A stretch of 42,091 nt of DNA from Candidatus Bipolaricaulota bacterium (GTDB lineage: Bacteria; Bipolaricaulota; Bipolaricaulia; Bipolaricaulales; Bipolaricaulaceae): the NCBI GenBank assembly GCA_938083225.1, contig CALKCH010000030.1:1-42091 (forward strand). Reading direction: 5' to 3'. A model generated the notes under the pieces. It had not been told where the DNA came from and did no database searches. It worked only from the letters and a program-made list of their open reading frames with translations. A program made the position numbers and the translations under genes. This document shows positions 19,151-27,847 of this stretch, in pieces. Position 1 is the first letter of the stretch; every line of letters begins with the position of its first letter.

Positions 19151-19936
19151 TTACCGACAGACTAGCGATAGTTTCAGCGGAATCTTTTCTACTGGGCGAC
19201 CCGGGAAATACTTCTGCACAAGCTCGGCCCATTCTCCGGATTCATAAAGCTGAACCAAACCAGCGTTGATCTTGGGGAGAAGCCTGTACGGGTCGCCCTT
19301 GGTGACCGCGTAAGCGTATTGTTCACCAGTTTTTACGATGCCCACGATTTTCACCCGGCGCCCAGCATCGATATAGCTTTGGGCGGTATCGGTGTCGCAC
19401 AAAACGGAATCAAGCCTGCCTCGCTCCAGGTCCAGGATCGCTTCCTCATACGTCGGATAAGCCCGCACTTTTATGCCAATCCCTTGAGCAACGAGGTTAT
19501 CTTCCAGCCACATGTAACCGGTGGTTCCGGATTGCGCCCCCACCGTCCTCCCGCCGATCATGGCAGTTATCGCGTTCAGAGCAGAATCTTCGCGCACCAA
19601 GATTGCTTGATCCACCGACCAATACGGCTCGGAATAATCGATGACCTTCATTCGCTCACAGGTGATGGACAAGCCGGACATCAAGATGTCAATCTTCCCT
19701 TGCGCCAAAGCGGTAACGATGGTCTCCCAGGGCATGTCGCGGATCTCGATCTCAAATCCCAGGAGCGCTGCGATCCTGGTCATAACCTCAACGTCAAACC
19801 CCTTGTATTCGCCCCGTTCCACCCAGGTCCAAGGGGGGAATGCGGCATCTACCCCCACGACATACTTTTCCGCCGCAAGTCCATCTATGCCCAAAAACGC
19901 CATCGCTAACACCGCAACAGCTAATAGCTTCCTCAT
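19151..19936 (-). CDS. Polar amino-acid ABC transporter substrate-binding protein (SBP family 3)
   Basis: 261 aa; signal peptide MRKLLAVAVLAMAFLGIDGLAA, YVVGVDAAFPPWTWVERGEYKGFDVEVM, SGLSITCERMKVIDYSEPYW; SD gaggaggtg. Confidence 0.93.
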   Translation of the reverse strand: MRKLLAVAVLAMAFLGIDGLAAEKYVVGVDAAFPPWTWVERGEYKGFDVEVMTRIAALLGFEIEIRDMPWETIVTALAQGKIDILMSGLSITCERMKVIDYSEPYWSVDQAILVREDSALNAITAMIGGRTVGAQSGTTGYMWLEDNLVAQGIGIKVRAYPTYEEAILDLERGRLDSVLCDTDTAQSYIDAGRRVKIVGIVKTGEQYAYAVTKGDPYRLLPKINAGLVQLYESGEWAELVQKYFPGRPVEKIPLKLSLVCR

Positions 19937-20103
19937 TGTGACACCTCCTCAAAGGTATTCAAAGGATGGAAAACACATTGACAAAACAGAACCGCTTTTA
20001 CCTGGAGGTTAAGGGCCGGGCAGCTTTCCCTCGATAGGGAATGCTACCCGGCCATATGTGTATGGAAACTCAAATAAGCAGCGTAAACAAATCTCACAAT
20101 TTT

Positions 20104-20132
20104 AATTTAGGCCATTCTTGTGCACGTGTCAA
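20104..20132 (-). promoter_or_regulatory. Candidate sigma70 promoter for the amino-acid ABC genes
   Basis: Minus strand TTGACA-N17-TAAATT (TTGACA = 20127-20132; TAAATT = 20104-20109), about 160 nt upstream of the SBP start. Confidence 0.6.
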
Positions 20133-20391
20133 GAGGCTGCGTCAAGGACATTCGTTACCTGCGAGAGGACGCTAGGTAGTGTCCCGGTGGCCGTAAAAGC
20201 TCCAGCAACTGGAAACGAGGATTCCGTGCGTTTTATGGACGACAAGCCGAATTCTCACCGCTCCCGCCAACGCGTCTTGGCGCGGTCACTTGCGCAAGAG
20301 AAATCGTGTGGTAAGCTTAGGCTTCCCAGCGCTTATCCGCAGGTAGGGAAGGTCAGTTACCTTTCGCCTGAAAGCCCTGAGGAGACCAAAC

Positions 20392-22467
20392 ATGAGCCGT
20401 GAGTTTGTGTTGTCGAGGATCCGTAATATTGGGATCGCTGCGCACATCGATGCCGGCAAGACCACCCTTTCCGAGGCCATGCTCTTTCTCTGTGGGAAAA
20501 CGCACCGCTTCGGGGAGGTGGACGAGGGCCAGGCTACTTTGGACTGGATGCCTCAGGAACGGGAGCGCGGCATCACCATCACCGACGCTGCCACCACTAT
20601 CCCTTGGAAGGAGCACACCATCAATCTCATCGATACACCCGGACATGTGGATTTCACTGCTGAGGTGGAAAGGGCCCTTCGCGTGGTGGATGGAATGATT
20701 GCTCTCTTTTGTGCTGTGGGTGGTGTGGAGGCTCAATCGGAAACTGTTTGGCGGCAGGCCGATCGCCACGGAGTCCCTCGCATCGCCTTCGTGAACAAGA
20801 TGGACCGCGTGGGAGCCGATTTCTTTCGCGTGGTGGAGGAAATGCGCCGCGATCTCGGAACTAATCCTGTGCCCGTTGTTCTCCCTATCGGGGCTGAGGA
20901 AGCATTCACTGGGTTGGTGGACCTCTTATCCATGGACGCCGTTTTCTTCCGGGCCGATGAAGAAGGGGTTGAGACGGAGCGCGCGCCAATTCCTCGAGAC
21001 ATTCAGGCCGGAGCGGAAGTCGCGCGGGAGAAGCTCCTCGAGGCCGTGGCTGAGGCCGACGATCGATTCCTCGAGCTTTTCCTGGCGGGAGAGGTGCGGC
21101 TTGAGGAGCTGCGGGCAGCGATTAGGCGGACGACCCTTGCAGGAAAAATCGTTCCCATTTTGGCCGGTTCCGCGGCCAAGCTCAAGGGCGTGCAGAGGCT
21201 TCTGGACGCGGTAGTGGATTTCCTTCCCTCACCTGCGGATTTCCCTCTTATCCGCGGCACATGGGAGGGGCAAACGATCGCACGAGCTCCCAGCCCAGAA
21301 GAGCCTCTCTCCGCCCTGATTTTTAAGGTCCAAGCTGACCGCCACGTAGGTAAAGTTTACTTCGTGCGCGTGTATTCCGGAGTGTTGCGGAGCGGGGAAC
21401 CTGTGCTCAATGGGAACCGGGGAAATGTGGAGCGAGTTGGTCGCCTCTTCCGAGTTCATGCCAACGAGCGCCAGCCGGTAGAGGAGCTTTGGGCCGGCGA
21501 GGTGGGCGCCTTGGTGGGCCTGAAAGAGGCTTGCACCGGCGACACTCTCTGTGCGCCCACAGCGCCCGTTACCCTGGAAACCATGGGGTTCCCCACCCCT
21601 GTGTTGGATTTAGCTCTTGCACCTGTGCGCCGCACCGATGCGGATCGGCTGTCCCGGGCCATGGCCGCTCTGGCCGCCGAGGACCCCACCCTTCATTTCC
21701 GCGCTGATCCGCAAACAAACGAGCTTGTGGCCTCGGGGATGGGCGAGCTGCACCTAGAGATCGTGGTGGACCGCCTGCGGCGAGAGTTCGGCGTGGATGT
21801 ACTCACAGGTGCTCCTCAAGTGGCGTACCGAGAGACCGTGCGGCAGGCCCTGGAGTTCGAACACAAGCTGGTGAAGCAGACAGGCGGTCATGGGCAGTAC
21901 GCGCACATCATCTTTCAGGTTGAACCCGCTGCTCCCGGCGCTGGTTTGGAATTCGAGAGCCGAGTGGTGAGCGGCCGCATTCCCAAAGAGTTCATCCCCG
22001 CTGTGCGCAAGGGATTGGCGGAGGCCATGAACGCCGGACCTCATGGCTTCCCCGTTGTGGACCTCCGATTCATCCTAGTGGACGGCTCCTACCACGTTGT
22101 GGACTCCTCGGAGCAAGCCTTTCGCGCCTGCGCGGCCCAAGGCCTCCGCGAGGCTCTCAAGAAAGCGGGAACGTTCATCCTTGAGCCCATCATGCACGTG
22201 GAGGCTACCGTGCCCGTGGAGTGCGTGGGCGCAGTGGTAGGGGATCTTGCCTCCCGGAGGGGGAAACTCGGGGCGCTGGAGAGCAAAGGGCTATTTTCTG
22301 TGGTGACGGCTTGGGTGCCTTTGGCGGAGCTCTTCGGTTACGCCACGGTCCTCCGCAGCCTCGCGAGCGGCCGAGGTTCCTTCACCATGCGTTTTGAACG
22401 CTACGCGCGCATCCCTGAATCTTTGGTGCCCAAAGTTTCCAAAGGAATGCTCGTGTACTCGGGGTAA
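20392..22467 (+). CDS. fusA: Elongation factor G (stand-alone, possibly a paralogue)
   Basis: 691 aa; RNIGIAAHIDAGKTTLSEAML, GITITDAATTIPW, DTPGHVDFTAEVERALRVVDG, NKMDRVGADF, all five EF-G domains. Confidence 0.92.
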   Translation: MSREFVLSRIRNIGIAAHIDAGKTTLSEAMLFLCGKTHRFGEVDEGQATLDWMPQERERGITITDAATTIPWKEHTINLIDTPGHVDFTAEVERALRVVDGMIALFCAVGGVEAQSETVWRQADRHGVPRIAFVNKMDRVGADFFRVVEEMRRDLGTNPVPVVLPIGAEEAFTGLVDLLSMDAVFFRADEEGVETERAPIPRDIQAGAEVAREKLLEAVAEADDRFLELFLAGEVRLEELRAAIRRTTLAGKIVPILAGSAAKLKGVQRLLDAVVDFLPSPADFPLIRGTWEGQTIARAPSPEEPLSALIFKVQADRHVGKVYFVRVYSGVLRSGEPVLNGNRGNVERVGRLFRVHANERQPVEELWAGEVGALVGLKEACTGDTLCAPTAPVTLETMGFPTPVLDLALAPVRRTDADRLSRAMAALAAEDPTLHFRADPQTNELVASGMGELHLEIVVDRLRREFGVDVLTGAPQVAYRETVRQALEFEHKLVKQTGGHGQYAHIIFQVEPAAPGAGLEFESRVVSGRIPKEFIPAVRKGLAEAMNAGPHGFPVVDLRFILVDGSYHVVDSSEQAFRACAAQGLREALKKAGTFILEPIMHVEATVPVECVGAVVGDLASRRGKLGALESKGLFSVVTAWVPLAELFGYATVLRSLASGRGSFTMRFERYARIPESLVPKVSKGMLVYSG

Positions 22468-23522
22468 CCGGTGAGGAGAAGGTCTTCGCCCACCCATTCC
22501 AGGGTGATGTCGCGGACGCGGATCCCGCTGGCCGGTTCGGGAAATCCTTCCCCGGCTACCGCAGGAACAGCCCGGCGGCCTCCCAAGATGAGGGGAGCGT
22601 AGAAAAAAAAGAGTTTCTGCACGAGCCCTTGGGAGAGAAAAGACCAGGCCACTTCGCCCCCGCCCTCCACCAAGATCGAGTCCACCCCTTGCGCGCCAAG
22701 ACGCGCTAAAAGTGTGCGGAGATCCACGCCACCCGGCCCTGCAGGAAGCCGCAGCACTTCCCCCCCTTTGGCTCGCAGGGCCTTTTCTTTTTCCGCGGGC
22801 ATGTGAACCGTGGCCACGAGGGTCTTTGCGCTGCCATCGAACACCCGAGCGGCAAGAGGAAGCCGGCCTTCCCTGTCCAGAACGATTCGCCAAGGCTGTG
22901 GTCCCTCCAGATCGCGCAGGGTTAGCTGGGGATCGTCAGCCAGGACGGTATTCGTGCCCACGAGGACCGCGGCATAACGGCGGCGAAGTTCCTGAACCTT
23001 TCTGCGCGCCGCGGGCCCCGTGATCCACTGGGACTTTCCCGTGAAACTCGCGATCTTTCCGTCCAAGGTCAGGGCTAATTTCAGAACCACAAAGGGCATT
23101 CCCGTGGTGACCCAGTGGAAGAAAACTTCGTTGAGCCGGCGCGCCTCCTCAGCCAGGACGCCCTCCACCACCTCGATCCCCGCCTCCCTGAGCTGGGCCA
23201 CGCCTCGGCCGGAAACCCGAGGATTAGGGTCGCGGGTGGCGATGACCACCCGGCGCACTCCCGCCCGAATGATGGCCTCCACGCACGGCGGCGTTTTCTT
23301 TCCGGGGAAATTCACACAGGGCTCAAGGTTTACGTAGAGATCCGCTCCGCACGCCCGGTCCCCGGCTTTCTCCAAAGCGAGGATCTCTGCGTGGGGTCCA
23401 CCAAACCGCGCGTGATAGGCTTCGGCAACGATTTCCCCGTCTTTCACTAGCACCGCACCCACGAGGGGATTGGGCCGGGTGAAACCCTCGCCCTGGCGGG
23501 CCAGGCTTAGGACCCGGCGCAT
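22401..23522 (-). CDS. ribD: Bifunctional diaminohydroxyphosphoribosylaminopyrimidine deaminase / 5-amino-6-(5-phosphoribosylamino)uracil reductase
   Basis: MRRVLSLARQGEGFTRPNPLVGAVLVKDGEIVAE, HAEILALEKAG, EPCVNFPGKKTPPCVEAII, reductase LTLDGKIASFTGKSQWITG; start at 23522 abuts rpe. Confidence 0.93.
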   Translation of the reverse strand: MRRVLSLARQGEGFTRPNPLVGAVLVKDGEIVAEAYHARFGGPHAEILALEKAGDRACGADLYVNLEPCVNFPGKKTPPCVEAIIRAGVRRVVIATRDPNPRVSGRGVAQLREAGIEVVEGVLAEEARRLNEVFFHWVTTGMPFVVLKLALTLDGKIASFTGKSQWITGPAARRKVQELRRRYAAVLVGTNTVLADDPQLTLRDLEGPQPWRIVLDREGRLPLAARVFDGSAKTLVATVHMPAEKEKALRAKGGEVLRLPAGPGGVDLRTLLARLGAQGVDSILVEGGGEVAWSFLSQGLVQKLFFFYAPLILGGRRAVPAVAGEGFPEPASGIRVRDITLEWVGEDLLLTGYPEYTSIPLETLGTKDSGMRA

Positions 23523-24175
23523 CAATTCCGTGGGTATCCCGCAGCTCTCCACAGGTTGAGCAAAGCTTCCCGGGGATCGGAAGCGTGGAAGATAGCTGCT
23601 CCTACCACCACCACCTCCGCGCCCGCGGCCAACACGTCGCGCACGTTCTGCGGGCCAATGCCCCCGTCCACGGCCAACGTGATGGGGCGCGTCCCCACAA
23701 GACGCCGCAGTTCCCGCAGGCGCTCCAGGGATTCCGGCAGGAACGTCTGTCCCCCGAATCCTGGCTCCACACTCATGAGGAGGACCCAGTCCACCTCGTC
23801 CAAGAATGGGGCAAGCACCGCCAGAGGCGTGCGCGGCCGTAACGAGAGGCCCACCCGACACCCCAGCTCCTTGATGGCGGCGAGGGCCTCGTCGGGCGGG
23901 TCGAGCGCCTCCACGTGAAACACGAGCACATCTTCCGGCCGCACGCGAAAGCGGGGCGCATAAAACGCGGGTCGGTCCACCATGAGGTGGATGTCGAAGG
24001 GAAGCGCGATTTTCTCGCGCAAGGAGTTGGGGAGAACCGGGCCGAATGTGAGGTTAGGCACGAAGTGCCCGTCCATGACGTCGAAATGGATGTAGTCCAC
24101 AAGATCCGCGAGGCGTTCTAGGGTGGAAAGGAGGCGGGAAAAGTCGGCGTTGAGGATGGAGAGGGAGAGTTTCAT
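23522..24175 (-). CDS. rpe: Ribulose-phosphate 3-epimerase
   Basis: 217 aa; LSILNADFSRL, HFDVMDGHFVPNLTFGP, HLMVDRP, MSVEPGFGGQTFLPESL, VDGGIGPQNV. Confidence 0.95.
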   Translation of the reverse strand: MKLSLSILNADFSRLLSTLERLADLVDYIHFDVMDGHFVPNLTFGPVLPNSLREKIALPFDIHLMVDRPAFYAPRFRVRPEDVLVFHVEALDPPDEALAAIKELGCRVGLSLRPRTPLAVLAPFLDEVDWVLLMSVEPGFGGQTFLPESLERLRELRRLVGTRPITLAVDGGIGPQNVRDVLAAGAEVVVVGAAIFHASDPREALLNLWRAAGYPRN

Positions 24176-24862
24176 TTAGGAGCGGCGCCGATTACCGGCA
24201 ACCATGAGCATGCCCAGAAGCTGAGCCAAGGCCATGGCGGCCGAGGCCACATAGGTGAGGGCGGCTGCGGTGAGAACCTCTTTCACGGCTCCGAGCTCGC
24301 CCTCGCTCACCAGGCCTGTGGTCCGCAGGGCAGCGATAGCCCGGCGAGAGGCGTTGAACTCCACAGGGAGCGTGACCAGGATGAACAAAACGGCTGCGGA
24401 AAAGAGGATGATCCCTATGTTCACGAGGGATGTGGCCTGGAAGATAAGGCCCAGGAAAAAGAGGGGAAAGGCGAGCTGCGAGCCGAACATAGCCAGGGGC
24501 ACCACGGCCGAGCGCAGGCTCAAGGGGGCGTAGCCCTGGGCGTGCTGGAGAGCATGGCCCGCTTCGTGGGCGGCCACTCCTACCGCTGCTACCGAGACCG
24601 ATTCGGGAGCGGAAAGCCGGAGTACCCGCCGGCGTGGGTCGTAGTGATCTCCCAAGGGCTGGCGGATGGACTCGATCTGGACGTTCGTCACCCCGGCCTG
24701 CTGGAGGAGAGTGCGAGCAGCCTCCGCGGCGCTCACCCGACGCTGAGTAGGCACCCGCAGGTACTTGGCGTAGGCCGCACGCACTTTGTACTGGGCATAA
24801 ACGGCCAAAAGCACAGCCGGGATGAGTAGAATCAAGGTTTCCGGATAAAAAAGCCAGATCAT
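24176..24862 (-). CDS. Membrane zinc metallopeptidase (YugP / Zn_peptidase_2 family)
   Basis: 228 aa; VGVAAHEAGHALQHAQGYAPLSLRSAVVP; SD aaggaggtg and TATAAT upstream. Confidence 0.9.
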   Translation of the reverse strand: MIWLFYPETLILLIPAVLLAVYAQYKVRAAYAKYLRVPTQRRVSAAEAARTLLQQAGVTNVQIESIRQPLGDHYDPRRRVLRLSAPESVSVAAVGVAAHEAGHALQHAQGYAPLSLRSAVVPLAMFGSQLAFPLFFLGLIFQATSLVNIGIILFSAAVLFILVTLPVEFNASRRAIAALRTTGLVSEGELGAVKEVLTAAALTYVASAAMALAQLLGMLMVAGNRRRS

Positions 24863-24905
24863 GTGCTCACCTCCTTAAGAAACTTCTAGGCATTATATAG
24901 AACAG

Positions 24906-25247
24906 CGGGGGAGAGGGCCATAGGCCGGATTCTGTGGTGGGGAGCCATTCCTCTGTGCGGCCTACCCGGAGGCATCGGGCGGGCCACCCTCAGGCGCCTC
25001 CCTATTTGGCCTTGCTCCGGCTGGGGTTTACCGTGCCCGGGAGCCTCGCAGCCCCGGCGGTGGGCTCTTACCCCACCGTTTCACCCTTGCCCGCACCCCT
25101 CCCCAGGGGAGGGGCCGCTGGCGGTCTGTTCTCTGTGGCACTTTCCAGGGATCGCTCCCTCTCGGGTTTCCCCGAGCAGCCTGCCCTGCGGAGTCCGGAC
25201 CTTCCTCAGGGGGAAAACCCCCTGCGGCTCCCTAGCCGTCTCCCCCG
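24906..25247 (-). ncRNA. rnpB: RNase P RNA (bacterial class A)
   Basis: Minus strand has GAGGAAGGTCCGGACTCC, GGAAAGTGCCACAGAGAACAGACCGCC, AAGGGTGAAACGGTGGGGTAAGAGCCCACCG, GGTAAACCCC, AGAATCCGGCCTATG; termini pair as P1 (CGGGGGAGA/TCTCCCCCG). Confidence 0.95.
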
Positions 25248-25877
25248 TCCCGCCCGGGTGTACCGACACCGCGGGCACACCCAAAGTATACCACTTATGG
25301 ACTCCGTCCGCCGGAGAGGCCGCCCGCAGCGGGGGCAAATCCGGCGGGAAAACCAAAACAGAGCGGCAAGGAAAAGTCCTCCAAAAAGAACATAACGCCA
25401 GGGAAATGAAGGGGTGTTTTTCCCCGGCGCCTTTTCTTCCTTTACAGCGGAAAGGAAGCGCCCGACAAACTGCAGGGCCGCATAGCCTGGCCTGGTCCTA
25501 TTGGCCTCGAGTTGTGCCCGGGCTAATAATTCCTGGGTTTTCTTGGGAAGAGAAACTCCGCTTCCGCAAAGAAGGGCCACGTGCCAACGCCGGTCTTCCC
25601 CGCGAATCAACACGAACAGCACGTGTTTGTCCGACAAGGCCCAAGCCCGGAAAACCTCGGCCGCATAGCGCTGAGGGTCAAAAAAAGGGTCGCGCCAGGT
25701 GGCAAGATAGACGAAGCGTATGCCCTCCTCGGCGAGGCGGGCGATGTATTCTCCCAGCTGGGTGCGGTCCCCCGCCTCCAGGGTTTGGCCGTAGTCGTTG
25801 ATCGGTCCCACCTGGAGGGGAAGGAGGGATTGGGCTAGCCCCAGGGCAGCACCAAAAAGCGCGCGCAGTGTTCGCAG
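25206..25877 (-). CDS. TPM-domain (TPM_phosphatase-like) membrane protein with C-terminal zinc-ribbon-like Cys pairs
   Basis: GPINDYGQTLEAGDRTQLGEYIARLAEEGIRFVYLATWRDP; TM segment; CPRCGRPLRR...WVCPRCRYTRAG. Start uncertain: no ATG/GTG/TTG at the expected signal peptide; 25877 would be CTG. Confidence 0.65.
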   Translation of the reverse strand: MRTLRALFGAALGLAQSLLPLQVGPINDYGQTLEAGDRTQLGEYIARLAEEGIRFVYLATWRDPFFDPQRYAAEVFRAWALSDKHVLFVLIRGEDRRWHVALLCGSGVSLPKKTQELLARAQLEANRTRPGYAALQFVGRFLSAVKEEKAPGKNTPSFPWRYVLFGGLFLAALFWFSRRICPRCGRPLRRTESISGILWVCPRCRYTRAGRGRRLGSRRGFSP

Positions 25878-26542
25878 GTGACCACCTCCCGGCCCTCTTG
25901 GAGTTTCAGGAGCGTGGCCTCGGCTAATCTTAGATGGCAGCCGCCACAAGTTTGGCCGTTCACGTAAGCCACAGGATTGGGGATGCGCGCACGAAGCTTC
26001 TCGTAGTGTTGACGAAGCGGAGTGGGAAGCTGCGCCACCAATTCCCGACGCCGTGCCTCCACGCTTTCCTCTTCCCGGTTTATCTCCTCGCGCCTGCGCT
26101 GCAAACGCTGAAGCTCCTCCTCCAAATGCCCCCGCTGCTCTCGGTAACTCGCCTCGTTTTCCCTAAGTTTTTTGGTGTCTTCCTCTACAGCCTCCATGAG
26201 GGCCAAGGCTTCCTCGCTTAGCTGGTCCAACTTTGCCCGCATTATTTGGATCTGTTCCCGCAGGAATTCCATCTCCTTGTACGGAACGATGTCGTGATCC
26301 AGCTTCCTTTGGTACTCACGGATCTTGGCATCGGTAGCATCCGCTTCGGCTGTGCGCTCCTGTGCGGCCAGGCGGAGCTTGCGGTGTTCTTCTTTGCGCT
26401 GGGCAAAAGACTTATCCGCTTCGGCCAGGCGCGCCCGGAGGCGTTCTTCCTCACCGGCTATATCCACGAGCCGTCCGGAGAGTTTGTGCAGTTCGTCCTC
26501 GGCCTGAGCCAAAGCTCGAAGGAGGGCGGTGGCTTCGGTCAT
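25835..26542 (-). CDS. Coiled-coil C4-type zinc ribbon protein
   Basis: Long helical N-terminus; NGQTCGGCHLRLAEATLLKLQEGREVVTCEHCARFLV (CxxC...CxxC); start ATG 26542 overlaps the nif3-like stop. Confidence 0.85.
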   Translation of the reverse strand: MTEATALLRALAQAEDELHKLSGRLVDIAGEEERLRARLAEADKSFAQRKEEHRKLRLAAQERTAEADATDAKIREYQRKLDHDIVPYKEMEFLREQIQIMRAKLDQLSEEALALMEAVEEDTKKLRENEASYREQRGHLEEELQRLQRRREEINREEESVEARRRELVAQLPTPLRQHYEKLRARIPNPVAYVNGQTCGGCHLRLAEATLLKLQEGREVVTCEHCARFLVLPWG

Positions 26543-27600
26543 CCTTCGATCACCTCCAGGTCCGGAAAGGTTTGACGCAGAAGCGAACTCACGTGGCTCA
26601 CAAAGGGTTTTTCCGTTTCGGCATGGCCAAACAGGGCCACGGTCAACCCGCCTTCCTCGGCCTCTTTCATCCGGTGATAGCCGGCTTCCCCGGTGATGTA
26701 GAGTTCTGCACCGCTTGCGAGAACCTTGGGCACCAAATCTCCCCCGCTTCCGCCGCACACCGCTACCTTATGCACCTTCCGCTCCACAGGGCCAACTACG
26801 GCTCTTGGACCAAGTACACCTAGCTTTTGTGCGAATTGCTGAAGAAGCTCGGATACGGAACGCGGCGCAGGTAGCTCGCCCACCCGTCCTAGGCCGTGCC
26901 GCGCGTCCCGATTGGCCAGGGGATAGAGATCGTAAGCTACCTCTTCGTAAGGATGGGTAACGAGCATGGCCGCCACCACGGAGTCCAGGCGTTCCGCAGG
27001 AAGGATTGTCTCCAGCCGAATTTCCTCCGCATGCTCTTCCCGGCCCACTTGGCCCACGAATGGCCGGGCTCCCTGTTCAGGAAGGAACGTGCCAGTGCCG
27101 CGGGATCGGAACGAGCAGTGTCCGTATTTTCCAATCTTTCCCGCTCCTGCGGAAAACATAGCTTGGGCTACGTTTTCTTCGTAGCCTACGGGCACAAACA
27201 CCACCAATTTAAGAAGTTCCCCCCGGGGAAGAAGCGGCCTTGGGGCAAGAAGTCCCAAATATTGGGCCAGCACTTCGCCTAGACCTCCCTGGGCGTTATC
27301 GTAAGGGGTGTGCAGGGAAAATAGGGCTACATCCTGGGTGAAGAGGCCCCGAAGTTTTTGTCCCAAAGGCGTTTGTGTAGGAATTTCCTTAATGGGGCGG
27401 AACAGCAGGGGGTGATGGGTCAAAACGAGGTCCACCTGAGAGAGAAGAGGGAGATGACGGAGTTCCAGATCCAGGGCCACAAGGACTCGCTGGCACCGCT
27501 CGTCCAAATTACCGACTTGTAGCCCACTGTGATCCCATTCCTCGGAAAGACTTGGGGGGAACCGTTCCTCAAGGAAAGCTACGACCTCCCGGCGTTGCAT
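26539..27600 (-). CDS. Nif3-like dinuclear metal center protein (YqfO-type)
   Basis: 353 aa; EEWDHSGLQVGN, LTHHPLLFRPIKEI, LYSLHTPYDNA-type motif (FSLHTPYDNAQGGLGEVLA), AVCGGSGGDLV, EAGYHRMKEAEEGGL. Confidence 0.92.
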   Translation of the reverse strand: MQRREVVAFLEERFPPSLSEEWDHSGLQVGNLDERCQRVLVALDLELRHLPLLSQVDLVLTHHPLLFRPIKEIPTQTPLGQKLRGLFTQDVALFSLHTPYDNAQGGLGEVLAQYLGLLAPRPLLPRGELLKLVVFVPVGYEENVAQAMFSAGAGKIGKYGHCSFRSRGTGTFLPEQGARPFVGQVGREEHAEEIRLETILPAERLDSVVAAMLVTHPYEEVAYDLYPLANRDARHGLGRVGELPAPRSVSELLQQFAQKLGVLGPRAVVGPVERKVHKVAVCGGSGGDLVPKVLASGAELYITGEAGYHRMKEAEEGGLTVALFGHAETEKPFVSHVSSLLRQTFPDLEVIEG

Positions 27601-27847
27601 GCCGTTTCAGTTTAGCGGCTCCGCCGCGCTGCGCAACGGTGCGTTACCAGACTCACAGCGATTGCCTGCGATCCTTCGGCACCCCAATCAGCGGATTGCC
27701 CCCAAGTCCACACCGCGCGTGGATCAGGGCTTGGGAGCCAGTTCCCACCGTGACGATCTCCTGTGGCGCCAAAAACAATCCTTCAACATCCTGGGGAGAC
27801 GAGGGGAAGCCTGCCGGAGTTAGGGAGGTCTGCGGTATACTCGCGCA

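Noticed and set aside
20133-20391. Candidate riboswitch or gene remnant upstream of fusA (94-aa ORF at 20118)
   Set aside because: No recognisable riboswitch core, protein motif or transposase signature by eye; the ORF is out of frame with fusA and looks random.
23523-23861. N-terminal extension of the ribD ORF
   Set aside because: It overlaps rpe in another frame; the RibD family N-terminus (MRRVLSLARQG) begins at 23522.
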